This document shows, piece after piece, positions 24,256-35,404 of a stretch of 64,000 nucleotides of DNA. Origin of the DNA: an uncultured Prevotella sp. (GTDB taxonomy: Bacteria; Bacteroidota; Bacteroidia; Bacteroidales; Bacteroidaceae); NCBI GenBank assembly GCA_946402275.1, contig CAMIVY010000001.1:1-64000 (forward strand), written 5' to 3'. How positions within the stretch are numbered: the stretch's first letter is position 1; every line of letters begins with the position of its first letter. The notes beneath the pieces are model-generated. The model saw only the letters and a program-made list of their open reading frames with translations. It was not told the origin of the DNA and did not search any database. Both the position numbers and the translations under genes were made by a program.

Positions 24256-25014
24256 ATGGGACTGGCAAAAAGAATAATACCCTGTTTAGACGTAAAGGAT
24301 GGTGAAACTGTCAAGGGCACGAACTTTGTCAATCTCCGTTCTGCCGGTGATCCTGTTGAACTGGGTAGAGCCTATTCAGAGCAGGGAGCCGACGAACTGG
24401 TGTTCCTGGACATCACGGCTTCGTTTGAAGGTCGCAAGACATTTGCCGACATGGTGACCCGTGTGGCTGAGACATTGAATATACCATTTACTGTGGGTGG
24501 AGGTATCAATGAGCTAAAGGACGTAGAGCGACTGCTTTATGCCGGTGCCGACAAGGTAAGCATCAACAGTGCAGCTATCCGTCGTCCTGAACTCATCGAC
24601 GAAATTGCCTCCCGTTTTGGCTCTCAAGTCTGTGTAGTAGCCATCGATGCCCGCATGGATGAAGACGGTTGGCATTGCTATTTGAAAGGTGGACGGGAGC
24701 GTACAGAGCGCATGCTCTTTGAGTGGGCACACGAAGCCCAGGAACGCGGTGCCGGTGAAATACTCTTCACCTCCATGAACCATGACGGCACCAAGAACGG
24801 CTATGCCAACGAAGCGTTGCGTGAACTGTCCGATACGCTCTCCATACCCATCATTGCCAGTGGTGGCGCAGGCTGCAAGGAACATTTCCGCGATGTTTTC
24901 ACGAAAGGGCATGCCGATGCAGCCCTCGCAGCTTCTGTATTCCACTTTGGTGAGATACCCATACCCGAATTAAAACAATATTTACACAACGAAGGAATAA
25001 ACGTCAGACTATGA
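24256..25014 (+). CDS. hisF: Imidazole glycerol phosphate synthase, cyclase subunit
   Basis: 252 aa from the ATG at 24256 ([13 protein letters not shown]), 2 bp after the hisA stop. Catalytic Asp residues are in IPCLDVKDG and [12 protein letters not shown]; phosphate loops are VGGGIN and ASGGAG. It uses HisH ammonia to make IGP and AICAR. It overlaps hisIE by 4 bp. Confidence 0.96.
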   Translation: MGLAKRIIPCLDVKDGETVKGTNFVNLRSAGDPVELGRAYSEQGADELVFLDITASFEGRKTFADMVTRVAETLNIPFTVGGGINELKDVERLLYAGADKVSINSAAIRRPELIDEIASRFGSQVCVVAIDARMDEDGWHCYLKGGRERTERMLFEWAHEAQERGAGEILFTSMNHDGTKNGYANEALRELSDTLSIPIIASGGAGCKEHFRDVFTKGHADAALAASVFHFGEIPIPELKQYLHNEGINVRL

Positions 25015-25658
25015 CAATAGATTTTGAAAAAATGGGCGGCCTGGTCCCCGCCATTATACAAGATGCCACCACAAAGAACGTGTTAATGCTAGGGTTCATG
25101 AATCAGGAAGCCTACGACAAGACCGTTGCCACCAAGCACGTCACCTTCTGGAGCCGCACACGCAACACTTTGTGGACTAAGGGCGAAACGAGTGGGCACT
25201 TTCTGAACCTCATCGATATGAAGATAGATTGTGACAACGATACCCTGTTGGTGCGAGTAAACCCAATAGGACCGACCTGTCACACAGGAACGGACACCTG
25301 CTGGGGTGAGGACAATGAGAGCAATCCCCTACTCTTCCTCACGGAGTTACAGGACTTCATCAATAAGCGCAAGCAAGAGATGCCCGAGGGTTCCTACACA
25401 ACGAGTCTGTTCACCAAAGGCATCAACAAAATAGCCCAAAAGGTGGGTGAAGAAGCACTTGAAACTGTTATCGAAGCCACCAATGGTACTAACGACAATC
25501 TGGTTTACGAGGCCAGTGACCTGTTGTATCACCTTCTGGTAATGCTGACCGAAAAAGGACTGCGAATAGAAGATGTGGCTCTGGAGCTGCAAAAGCGTCA
25601 TGACCCAAACTGGGACAAGAAACGCCGTGAAGCCAAAGCTGCTGGTAAAATGAAATAA
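25011..25658 (+). CDS. hisI: Bifunctional PR-AMP cyclohydrolase / PR-ATP pyrophosphatase
   Basis: A 215-aa HisIE fusion. The N-terminal cyclohydrolase has the zinc/magnesium motif [11 protein letters not shown] and [12 protein letters not shown]; the C-terminal pyrophosphatase begins near [21 protein letters not shown], with the EE..E metal helix. It is the last his gene here; hisG, D, C and B are not in this window, so the pathway is split. Confidence 0.95.
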   Translation: MTIDFEKMGGLVPAIIQDATTKNVLMLGFMNQEAYDKTVATKHVTFWSRTRNTLWTKGETSGHFLNLIDMKIDCDNDTLLVRVNPIGPTCHTGTDTCWGEDNESNPLLFLTELQDFINKRKQEMPEGSYTTSLFTKGINKIAQKVGEEALETVIEATNGTNDNLVYEASDLLYHLLVMLTEKGLRIEDVALELQKRHDPNWDKKRREAKAAGKMK

Positions 25659-25678
25659 TTATTGAAAACATCTGAGTT

Positions 25679-26440
25679 ATGCTTATAGATTACAAGAAAG
25701 CCAATATCTACCAGAAAGATAACATTCTCGTATTGAAAGAGGTTGATTTCCATGTTGACGAAGGTGAGTTTATATATGTCATCGGTCGTGTGGGAGCAGG
25801 TAAGAGCACCCTGTTGAAGACTCTCTATTTTGAGCTGGATGTGGATGAGGCTGAGAATGCCTTTGTTTTAAATCACGACTTGCGTGGACTGAAGCGAAAA
25901 TACATCCCTGCATTAAGGAGACAGATGGGTATCATCTTCCAAGACTTTCAACTGTTAAGCGACCGTACTGTTCATGACAATCTGGCTTTTGTTCTCAAGG
26001 CCACAGGATGGAAGAAAAAAGACGAGATAGAGGAACGCATCAAAGATGTTCTGGAAGATGTGGATATGCTTGACTTCGGCGACCGATTCCCTTATGAATT
26101 GTCTGGGGGTGAACAGCAACGTATAGCTATAGCACGTGCTATTTTGAACAAGCCCAAGGTGATTATTGCAGACGAGCCAACAGGAAATCTAGACTCAGAG
26201 ACAGCTGCCAATATTTTGCAATTACTACGCAAAATAACCCATACAGGAACTGCTGTCATTATGACAACTCACAATATACCTTTACTGGCACAATATCCGG
26301 GAATTGTCTATCGTTGCGTAGATCAACATTTGGAAGAGATAACGAATGACTATAACAAGATAGCTCTCTATCAAGAAGAAGATAGTGCCGACGAGGTTCG
26401 CACAATGGATTATTCTACACGTGAGGACTTGTCTATGTAA
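25679..26440 (+). CDS. ftsE: FtsE-like ABC transporter ATPase
   Basis: A 253-aa ABC ATPase with Walker A GRVGAGKST, Q-loop FQDFQLL, signature LSGGEQQRIAIARA and Walker B VIIADEPTGNLDSE. The short form and the YKKANIYQKDNILVLKEV start fit FtsE, which with FtsX controls cell-wall hydrolases at division. No ftsX follows; the next gene is lysC. It lies 20 bp after hisIE and is probably co-transcribed with it. Confidence 0.85.
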   Translation: MLIDYKKANIYQKDNILVLKEVDFHVDEGEFIYVIGRVGAGKSTLLKTLYFELDVDEAENAFVLNHDLRGLKRKYIPALRRQMGIIFQDFQLLSDRTVHDNLAFVLKATGWKKKDEIEERIKDVLEDVDMLDFGDRFPYELSGGEQQRIAIARAILNKPKVIIADEPTGNLDSETAANILQLLRKITHTGTAVIMTTHNIPLLAQYPGIVYRCVDQHLEEITNDYNKIALYQEEDSADEVRTMDYSTREDLSM

Positions 26441-26473
26441 TATAAGAAATATAAAGTAAAAATTGATATAGCA

Positions 26474-27793
26474 ATGAAAGTGATGAAATTTGGCGGAACA
26501 TCGGTGGGGACACCGAGCCGCATGATGGACGTAACAAAGTTAGTAACAAAGTCGGGTGAGCCCGTTTTTGTGGTGTTGTCAGCAATGGCAGGCACTACAA
26601 ACTCGCTTGTCGAAATTTCCGACTATCTCTACAAAAAGAACCCAGATGGTGCCAATGAAGTCATCAACCAAATGGAACGCAAATACATGAAACATGTGGA
26701 AGAGCTCTACTCCACAGAAGAGATGAAGGCTCAGACACGCGAGTTCATACAGTCGGAAATGAACTATCTGCGTTCCTTTACCAAGGAACTATTTACATCT
26801 TTTGAGGAAAAAAGCATCATTGCGCAGGGTGAGATGATGTCAACCAACATGGTGGTGAATTACATGAAGGAACTGGGCATCAAGGCTACGTTACTCAATG
26901 CTCTAGACTTTATGCGTACAGACAAGAATTCCGAACCTGATCCTACTTATATTAAGGAGAAACTTAATGCCATTATGGAGCAGAACGAAGGCCAGCAGGT
27001 ATATATTACCCAAGGATTTATTTGCCGTAATGCTTATGGTGAGATAGACAACCTGCAGCGCGGAGGTTCTGACTATACTGCATCACTCATCGGTGCTGCT
27101 CTGAATGCCGAAGAAATTCAGATATGGACGGATATTGATGGTATGCACAACAATGACCCACGCGTGGTAGAGAAAACAGAACCCGTTCATCAGCTGCATT
27201 TCGAAGAAGCTGCAGAGTTAGCTTATTTCGGGGCCAAAATCCTTCATCCCACATGTGTACAACCGGCCAAGTATGCAGGTATTCCCGTTCGACTGTTGAA
27301 CACCATGCAGCCAGATGCTGAGGGCACAACGATTTCAAACCAGACGGAATATGGAAAGATTAAGGCTGTAGCAGCGAAGGACAATATCATTGCCATCAAG
27401 ATAAAATCTTCACGCATGTTGCTGGCTACTGGTTTCCTGCGTAAAGTATTCGAGATATTTGAATCGTACCAGACTCCTATTGATATGGTGTGCACTTCAG
27501 AAGTTGGTGTTTCAATGTCTATTGATAATTCATCCCATTTGGGTGAAATTGTTGATGAGTTGAAAAAATACGGTACTGTAACCGTTGACACAGGAATGTG
27601 TATCATATGCGTTGTCGGTGACCTCGACTGGTCAAACATAGGTTTTGAGACAATGGTTATGGACGCCATGAAGAACATCCCTGTTCGTATGATTTCATAT
27701 GGCGGTTCTAACTATAACATCTCATTCCTCATCAAAGAGGAGGACAAGAAGCGTGCTTTGCAATCATTGAGCGACAACTTGTTCAACAAATAA
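26474..27793 (+). CDS. lysC: Aspartate kinase (monofunctional)
   Basis: A 439-aa protein beginning MKVMKFGGTSVG (kinase signature), with LQRGGSDYTASLIGAAL for the active site and two ACT regions from about residue 295. It makes aspartyl phosphate for lysine, threonine, methionine and diaminopimelate. It is paired with lysA downstream. The ACT repeats suggest feedback control. Confidence 0.94.
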   Translation: MKVMKFGGTSVGTPSRMMDVTKLVTKSGEPVFVVLSAMAGTTNSLVEISDYLYKKNPDGANEVINQMERKYMKHVEELYSTEEMKAQTREFIQSEMNYLRSFTKELFTSFEEKSIIAQGEMMSTNMVVNYMKELGIKATLLNALDFMRTDKNSEPDPTYIKEKLNAIMEQNEGQQVYITQGFICRNAYGEIDNLQRGGSDYTASLIGAALNAEEIQIWTDIDGMHNNDPRVVEKTEPVHQLHFEEAAELAYFGAKILHPTCVQPAKYAGIPVRLLNTMQPDAEGTTISNQTEYGKIKAVAAKDNIIAIKIKSSRMLLATGFLRKVFEIFESYQTPIDMVCTSEVGVSMSIDNSSHLGEIVDELKKYGTVTVDTGMCIICVVGDLDWSNIGFETMVMDAMKNIPVRMISYGGSNYNISFLIKEEDKKRALQSLSDNLFNK

Positions 27794-27820
27794 ACGCAAA
27801 AAACAAACACGAAACTTAAC

Positions 27821-28978
27821 ATGAAGGGTATTTTTCCAATAGATAAACTGGAACAAATTCAGACTCCATACTACTATTATGATATGGAATTGTTGAGAGC
27901 AACACTCCATTCCATAAACAAGGAACTTCAGAAACACGACGAGTTTGTTGTCCACTATGCTGTTAAAGCCAATGCGAATCCGAAAATTCTTCGCATCATT
28001 CGTGAAGCGGGGCTAGGTGCTGACTGTGTCAGTGGCGGTGAAATAGAGGCAGCTCTAAAGGCGGGGTTCCCTGCAAACAAGATAGTATTTGCAGGAGTTG
28101 GGAAAAGTGACTGGGAAATCAACTTAGGCCTGGACAATGATATTTTTTCATTTAATGTGGAAAGTATTCCAGAGCTTGAAGTTATTAACGAATTGGCTGA
28201 GAAGAAAGGAAAGGTAGCTCGTATAGCGCTACGTATTAATCCAAACGTTGGAGCTCACACACATGCTAATATCACAACAGGGTTGGCTGAAAACAAGTTT
28301 GGCATTGCAATGAATGACATGGAAACAGTCATTGAGCGAGCTTCTGCTATGCAAAATGTCCGCTTTGTTGGACTCCATTTCCATATCGGCTCTCAAATTC
28401 TTGACATGGGGGACTTTGAGGCTTTGTGCAATCGTATTAATGAACTTCAAATACAATTGGAAAACCATCACATCCGTGTTGAGAATATTAATGTTGGAGG
28501 AGGCTTAGGTGTTGACTATCAACATCCTAACCGCGTACCAATCCCCGACTTCAAGGCCTACTTTGACACCTATGCAAGAAAATTAAAGTTGCGTCCAAAT
28601 CAGACCCTTCATTTTGAGCTGGGACGTGCCGTTGTTGCCCAATGCGGTTCATTAATTTCGCGTACCTTATATATTAAAGAGGGAGCGTCTAAGAAGTTTT
28701 GCATTATTGATGCTGGCATGACAGATTTAATACGTCCTGCCCTCTATCAGGCTTATCATAAGATAGAAAACATTAGTAGCGAAGAGTCTATGGAGACATA
28801 CGACGTAGTGGGTCCTATTTGCGAGTCGAGTGATGTGTTTGCCAAGCAAATTGATTTAAACGGTTCTCATAGAGGCGATTTGATAGCCATTCGCTCTGCA
28901 GGAGCTTATGGTGAAAGTATGGCCTCTCAATACAACTGCCGTAGATTACCGCAAGGCTATACAAGTGATGAAATATAA
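27821..28978 (+). CDS. lysA: Diaminopimelate decarboxylase
   Basis: A 385-aa fold-III PLP enzyme. The PLP Lys is in HYAVKANANPK, the specificity helix region is FHIGSQILD, the glycine-rich phosphate loop is VGGGLGVDY, and the Cys of the C-domain is in GPICESSDVFA. It converts meso-diaminopimelate to lysine. It is 27 bp after lysC. Confidence 0.95.
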   Translation: MKGIFPIDKLEQIQTPYYYYDMELLRATLHSINKELQKHDEFVVHYAVKANANPKILRIIREAGLGADCVSGGEIEAALKAGFPANKIVFAGVGKSDWEINLGLDNDIFSFNVESIPELEVINELAEKKGKVARIALRINPNVGAHTHANITTGLAENKFGIAMNDMETVIERASAMQNVRFVGLHFHIGSQILDMGDFEALCNRINELQIQLENHHIRVENINVGGGLGVDYQHPNRVPIPDFKAYFDTYARKLKLRPNQTLHFELGRAVVAQCGSLISRTLYIKEGASKKFCIIDAGMTDLIRPALYQAYHKIENISSEESMETYDVVGPICESSDVFAKQIDLNGSHRGDLIAIRSAGAYGESMASQYNCRRLPQGYTSDEI

Positions 28979-28987
28979 TTGTAGAAA

Positions 28988-29623
28988 ATGACAGCAGAGA
29001 AGCCAAATATTTCCGTCATAATAGCTGTGCAGGATCAAGCTCGGGATTTGGAGCAAAACCTGCCTATTTTCCTTAACCAGCAAGGTGAAGAGGAATACGA
29101 AGTTATTGTGGTCAACGATTCTTCTGTAGATGATAGTGCCGATGTGCTAGATCGCATGAAAGCAGAATATTCTCATCTTTACACGACTTTCCTCCCTTTT
29201 TCCAAAGTCCCCTATCCTAGTAGGCTAAGACTAGCCCTGACAATTGGAGCGAAGGCTGCTCGTGGAGAATGGATAGTACTGGCCAATATCACTCGCCCTC
29301 CCTTGTCTGACACTTGGATTTTTACTCTGATAGGAAATATTGACAATAGTGCAGAAGTTATCTTAGACTATCATCATAAGACGAATATTATCCAGTCGTT
29401 CAGTACATTAGAAGAAGCAGCACCTTATATCATCAAAGCCGAGCGCAATTCAAGATATGGTCATCAAGGACGCTTGTTCCTTTTCCGCCGCGGAATCTAT
29501 AGCACCATGATGGTAAAAGCATCACGTATTCATGATGCCATCAAGTTGTTTGACCAGCATATCGGAAGTTATCAGCTAACCAATCTCCGAATGCAAGTGT
29601 TAAGTAAGAATATCTTTTATTAA
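28988..29623 (+). CDS. GT2-type glycosyltransferase-like protein
   Basis: A 211-aa protein with the GT-A N-terminal pattern ISVIIAVQDQARDLEQ and YEVIVVNDSSVDDSADVL. At the place where GT2 enzymes show a DxD-like metal motif it has WIVLANITRPP, with no acidic pair, and the protein is short. It could be an inactive or unusual transferase. It sits between lysA (9 bp upstream) and another glycosyltransferase-like gene (10 bp downstream). Confidence 0.75.
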   Translation: MTAEKPNISVIIAVQDQARDLEQNLPIFLNQQGEEEYEVIVVNDSSVDDSADVLDRMKAEYSHLYTTFLPFSKVPYPSRLRLALTIGAKAARGEWIVLANITRPPLSDTWIFTLIGNIDNSAEVILDYHHKTNIIQSFSTLEEAAPYIIKAERNSRYGHQGRLFLFRRGIYSTMMVKASRIHDAIKLFDQHIGSYQLTNLRMQVLSKNIFY

Positions 29624-29633
29624 CTGATAAAGA

Positions 29634-30734
29634 ATGAGAATACTACATTTTTTTCCAAAAGATGACAGCATGATCAGTCAGTATGTGACCATGCTTCATG
29701 AAAGTATGGGATTAGAGTGTAGTAATGAAATGGTAACAGATGCTAAGGAGGCTCAAAAAAACCTGTGGTCTTCGCATTATGACATCTTGCATATACATGG
29801 CTGTTGGAATAGTTCTCTTTATTTTGTAGCCAAGCAGGCCATTAAGTCCCATACTCGCATAGTTCTTTCTCCTCATGGACAATTGGAGCCTTGGATAGTA
29901 AATGACAACTATTGGAATGAAAAACTTCCCAAGCAGATACTTTTCCTAAAAAAGTTAGTGCAGCACTCATATGTTGTTATTATTCAAGGGAAGATGGAGG
30001 AGGAAAGTATGAACAGATTGGGATGGAACCCTCGTACGATTATCATCAAGAATGCCTTAGTTACTCATGCTATCACAAGACAAGAGATGGCTAGGCAGAT
30101 TTTTCATGTTTACCGGAAAGTTATGGACTCGAATCAGTTGGAACTGATGGACGAGGAAATGAAAAATACCATGCAACAGGTCATCATGGCTGGCATAACA
30201 GCAGATCAGCAATGGTTGCCAGAAAAAGGCCTACATACAGCTCCTGACACATTAGAAAAATGGAGACTGTTACTTCTTTATGCTCATCAGGAGCATATTA
30301 CGGAGATTATTCAACGTGGCATTCAAGTCCTGAATTATGATGCTCCTGACTTTGATGCTTCTAAGGTTGACTGTTTCCTACCCTCTGGCTATGAAGAGCC
30401 TCACTCCATAGAGAGTATTATTGGCATTAGTTTCGTATCAGAGAATGATCGTTTAATAGCAACATTTAAGCATCTAAGGAAACTGGTTCTTCGTCGTCAA
30501 ATAGCGATGATGCATTTAATTGAACTGGATAAGGAATTGCGACTGCATGAATGTGAAGAGGACAGACTTTGCGAAAGACTCAGCGAAATTAATCTTCTGA
30601 AATTTGCTGGAAGATTAATGCAAGTGATGAGTGATATGACTGGTTTGACAGAGGGTTACATGCCTGTTCCCCCACTCGATGATCGTATTGCAAAAAAAAT
30701 AAGACTACAAGTAGAAAACCGCCTAAAAATATAA
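29634..30734 (+). CDS. GT4-like glycosyltransferase with unusual C-terminal half
   Basis: A 366-aa protein. Residues 1-150 look like the N-terminal Rossmann domain of GT4/GT-B enzymes (MRILHFFPKDDS, YDILHIHGCWNS, VLSPHGQLEPWIV). The expected C-terminal donor-binding domain with the E-x7-E motif is not visible; instead residues 160-366 are a charged helical region. The pair with the preceding GT2-like gene suggests a small glycan-modifying unit inside a housekeeping operon. Confidence 0.7.
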   Translation: MRILHFFPKDDSMISQYVTMLHESMGLECSNEMVTDAKEAQKNLWSSHYDILHIHGCWNSSLYFVAKQAIKSHTRIVLSPHGQLEPWIVNDNYWNEKLPKQILFLKKLVQHSYVVIIQGKMEEESMNRLGWNPRTIIIKNALVTHAITRQEMARQIFHVYRKVMDSNQLELMDEEMKNTMQQVIMAGITADQQWLPEKGLHTAPDTLEKWRLLLLYAHQEHITEIIQRGIQVLNYDAPDFDASKVDCFLPSGYEEPHSIESIIGISFVSENDRLIATFKHLRKLVLRRQIAMMHLIELDKELRLHECEEDRLCERLSEINLLKFAGRLMQVMSDMTGLTEGYMPVPPLDDRIAKKIRLQVENRLKI

Positions 30735-30738
30735 GACT

Positions 30739-32721
30739 ATGAATAAGACGTCAATGACCCGTGACATGTATTATCTGGAGTTACTCTCTACTTCGTTTCC
30801 GACAATAGCTTCGGCTTCGACAGAGATTATCAATCTAGAAGCTATCATGAATCTCCCAAAAGGAACGGAGCATTTCCTTGCCGACCTTCATGGAGAAAGT
30901 CAGGCTTTTCAGCATGTCTTGAAGAACGCTTCAGGTAATATCCGGCGTAAGGTTAGCGAATTGTTTAGAGGTGACATCCGCGAGACAGAGCGCCGTGAGC
31001 TTTGTACATTGATTTATTACCCAGAAGAAAAGTTAGAACTTATAAAAGCTACAGAAGAAGATATAGATGATTGGTACCATATTACAATTCATAGGCTAGT
31101 AAGCGTTTGCCGTGACGTTTCGTCTAAATATACACGTTCAAAAGTTCGGAAATCTCTCCCAGAAGAGTTTGCCTACATTATTGAAGAACTGTTACATGAA
31201 CGGACTGACGATATAGACAAAGCAGCATATGTCAATGTGATTGTTGACACCATTATATCAACGGGAAGAGCTGATGATTTTATCGTAGCCCTATGCAATG
31301 TTATCCAAAGACTTGCTATAGACCAGTTACATATCCTAGGTGATATTTTTGACCGTGGGCCAGGCGCCCATATTATTTTAGACACTTTACGACAGTATCA
31401 TTCATGGGACATCCAATGGGGAAACCACGATATTTTATGGATGGGAGCTTGTGCAGGAAACAATGCTTGTATATGTAATGTGTTACGTCTTTCTCTGAGG
31501 TATGCAAATCTTACGACCATTGAGGAAGCTTATGGTATCAACCTTGTACCACTGGCCACTTTTGCTATGGAATTCTATGGAGATGATCCTTGTGAGGAAT
31601 TTATGCCAAAATTGTTGAAAGGTGAGAAAATGGAAGACAAGTATCTGCGTCTTACAGCTCAAATGCACAAGGCAATTTCCGTTATTCAGTTTAAGAAAGA
31701 GGCTCAGATATTCCATCGTCGTCCTGAGTGGCAGATGGAAGACCGTTGTATTTTAGAGCATATCGACTACAAACGTGGTATTTGTACCATTGATGGAAAA
31801 GAGTACGAGATGCGTTCTTGTCATTTCCCAACCATTAATCCGGAGCATCCCAATGAGCTCACGCCTGAGGAATTCCAGTTGATGGAGCGCTTGCATCATT
31901 CTTTCCGTGTTAGTGAGAAACTGCAGAAACATATTAAGATGCTGTTGTCGCACGGATGTATGTATTCTATCTGTAATCAGAACCTCTTGTTTCACGCTTC
32001 CGTTCCTCTTAATTCCAATGGAACGTTGAAAGAGGTCGAGCTTTACCCTAGACAGCGTTTTAGTGGTAAAGATTTGATGCATAATATTGGCATGATGGTA
32101 CGTGCTGCTTTCCAAAATGACACAGAAAAGCAGATGAGGCTCTATGCACGAGACTACTTCCTTTATCTTTGGTGTGGCAAAGACTCTCCTCTATTCGACA
32201 AATCGAAGATGGCCACTTTTGAGCGTTATTTCCTCACAGACAAGACAACCTTTAAGGAAGAGAAAGGATATTATTTCCAGTTGCGCGACAATGAAGATAT
32301 CTGCGATCGTATTCTTGATGCATTTGGAGTAAAAGGGAGCAATCGACATATTATTAATGGACATGTTCCCGTACATGCTTCTAAGGGTGAGAATCCTATC
32401 AAAGCAAACGGCAAATTAATGGTGATTGACGGAGGATTCTCTGAGGCATATCATAATGAAACAGGTATTGCTGGATATACGTTGGTTTACCATAGCCGAG
32501 GATTCCAACTTGTTCAACATGAACCTTTTATGAACGCAAGAGATGCAATAGAAAGAGGACTTGACATTAAGTCAACCACCCAGTTGGTAGAGCTTTCTGC
32601 TCATAGGATGTTAGTGGCTGATACGGACAAAGGAGAAGAACTTCGTATGCAGATAGAAGATTTACGACAACTTCTCTATGCCTATCGACACGGAATTCTC
32701 AAAGAGAAGAACAAAGTATGA
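30739..32721 (+). CDS. fbp: Class III fructose-1,6-bisphosphatase
   Basis: A 660-aa protein of the large Mn-dependent class III type found in Firmicutes and Bacteroidetes. Metallophosphoesterase motifs are in order: FLADLHGESQAF (about 42), GDIFDRGPGAH (about 202), WGNHDILW (about 230) and INGHVPVHASKGENP (about 540). It hydrolyses fructose-1,6-bisphosphate in gluconeogenesis. It overlaps the folK-like gene by 4 bp. Confidence 0.95.
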   Translation: MNKTSMTRDMYYLELLSTSFPTIASASTEIINLEAIMNLPKGTEHFLADLHGESQAFQHVLKNASGNIRRKVSELFRGDIRETERRELCTLIYYPEEKLELIKATEEDIDDWYHITIHRLVSVCRDVSSKYTRSKVRKSLPEEFAYIIEELLHERTDDIDKAAYVNVIVDTIISTGRADDFIVALCNVIQRLAIDQLHILGDIFDRGPGAHIILDTLRQYHSWDIQWGNHDILWMGACAGNNACICNVLRLSLRYANLTTIEEAYGINLVPLATFAMEFYGDDPCEEFMPKLLKGEKMEDKYLRLTAQMHKAISVIQFKKEAQIFHRRPEWQMEDRCILEHIDYKRGICTIDGKEYEMRSCHFPTINPEHPNELTPEEFQLMERLHHSFRVSEKLQKHIKMLLSHGCMYSICNQNLLFHASVPLNSNGTLKEVELYPRQRFSGKDLMHNIGMMVRAAFQNDTEKQMRLYARDYFLYLWCGKDSPLFDKSKMATFERYFLTDKTTFKEEKGYYFQLRDNEDICDRILDAFGVKGSNRHIINGHVPVHASKGENPIKANGKLMVIDGGFSEAYHNETGIAGYTLVYHSRGFQLVQHEPFMNARDAIERGLDIKSTTQLVELSAHRMLVADTDKGEELRMQIEDLRQLLYAYRHGILKEKNKV

Positions 32722-33104
32722 CATCACATCGAGTCTTGATAGCTTTAGGGTCTAATCATTACCAGTTGCCGTTTATCCACTGGGCTTCTCAACGTCTTTC
32801 GGTCATATTGTACGAGACGCAACAGAGTCCTTTGTTATGGACAAAGGACATAAAGGGAAGTGGACGACTGTATATGAATCGTCTGATTTCCGGGTACACC
32901 CAACTTTCTATTCATGAACTAGAGCAACGTCTGAAGCAGATAGAAACAGAAGCCCATCGTTCTAGTATCCATATCACCATTGATATGGACTTGATGCTAT
33001 ACGACTCCGAACGACATCATCTTCAGGATTGGACAAGGCCATATATTACAAATTTACTACCCTATATGGTATTTGATGAAAAATTGGGTTATCCGCTTGG
33101 CTAG
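32718..33104 (+). CDS. folK: HPPK-like pterin pyrophosphokinase, short form
   Basis: A 128-aa protein. It begins RVLIALGSN as in FolK, has RLYMNRLISGYTQLS where FolK has the FxN...T segment, and DMDLMLYD for the Mg-binding D-x-D motif. It is shorter than usual (about 160 aa), and the conserved R..R.xPRxiD stretch is replaced by AHRSSIHITID. It may be a minimal or altered 6-hydroxymethyl-dihydropterin pyrophosphokinase. A separate folC lies 3.5 kb downstream. Confidence 0.7.
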   Translation: MTSHRVLIALGSNHYQLPFIHWASQRLSVILYETQQSPLLWTKDIKGSGRLYMNRLISGYTQLSIHELEQRLKQIETEAHRSSIHITIDMDLMLYDSERHHLQDWTRPYITNLLPYMVFDEKLGYPLG

Positions 33105-33119
33105 CCCATTTTTTTGTTG

Positions 33120-33127
33120 TACCTTTG
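33120..33127 (+). promoter_or_regulatory. Promoter -7 box of the ABC-F gene
   Basis: TACCTTTG followed by CACCCG, 33 bp before the ATG at 33160. Confidence 0.6.
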
Positions 33128-33153
33128 CACCCGCAATAATTAATAAGGTATAA

Positions 33154-34773
<1,620 letters not shown>

Positions 34774-34784
34774 ATAAATAATCA

Positions 34785-34800
34785 TGGCACGGAATTTGCT
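34785..34800 (+). promoter_or_regulatory. Sigma-54 (RpoN) promoter of grpE-dnaJ
   Basis: TGGCACGGAATTTGCT has GG (34786-34787) and GC (34798-34799) exactly 10 bp apart, with the full TGGCACG and TTGCT consensus. It predicts a start near 34811, 16 nt before the grpE ATG. The short intergenic stretch contains no TAnnTTTG box. Confidence 0.75.
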
Positions 34801-34826
34801 GTCAAGATTGAAAAAACTATTTTGCT

Positions 34827-35399
34827 ATGGAAGAAGAAAAGATGAATATGAATGAAGAAGAGCAAGCAGTATGCTCTGACAATATGGAGACAGAGAATAA
34901 AGTAGAAAACGCTGAGAATTCAGAAAACACAGACTGCAAGGAAGATAAAGATCCTCTGGAAGCCGCACAGGCTGAAATAGAAGAATTAAAAGACAAGTAT
35001 CTGCGTTCTGTGGCAGAATTCGACAACTACCGCAAACGCACACTCAAGGAAAAAGCCGAACTAATTCTTAACGGAGGAGAAAAGTCTGTTTGTGCCATAC
35101 TCCCTATTATTGACGATATGGAGCGAGCCATAGAAAATGGTACGAAGACAGAAGACCCTGCTGTTCTTCGTGAAGGCATGGAGCTCATCTATCACAAGAT
35201 GATGAAAGCGTTGGAAAGTCTTGGCGTCAAAAAGATAGAGACTGAAGGTGCAGATTTCAATACCGACATACACGAAGCTGTTGCAATGGTACCAGGCATG
35301 GGTGATGACAAGAAAGGTAAGATTATAGATTGCCTCCAAGCTGGCTACCAATTAAACGATAAAGTAATTCGCCATGCAAAAGTGGCAGTAGGACAATAA
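34827..35399 (+). CDS. grpE: Nucleotide exchange factor GrpE
   Basis: A 190-aa protein. The acidic N-terminal 50 residues and long coiled coil ([22 protein letters not shown]) are followed by the beta-wing domain with HEAVAMVPG and [18 protein letters not shown]. It releases ADP from DnaK. It is coupled to dnaJ with 5 bp between. Confidence 0.96.
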   Translation: MEEEKMNMNEEEQAVCSDNMETENKVENAENSENTDCKEDKDPLEAAQAEIEELKDKYLRSVAEFDNYRKRTLKEKAELILNGGEKSVCAILPIIDDMERAIENGTKTEDPAVLREGMELIYHKMMKALESLGVKKIETEGADFNTDIHEAVAMVPGMGDDKKGKIIDCLQAGYQLNDKVIRHAKVAVGQ

Positions 35400-35404
35400 G
35401 GAAA

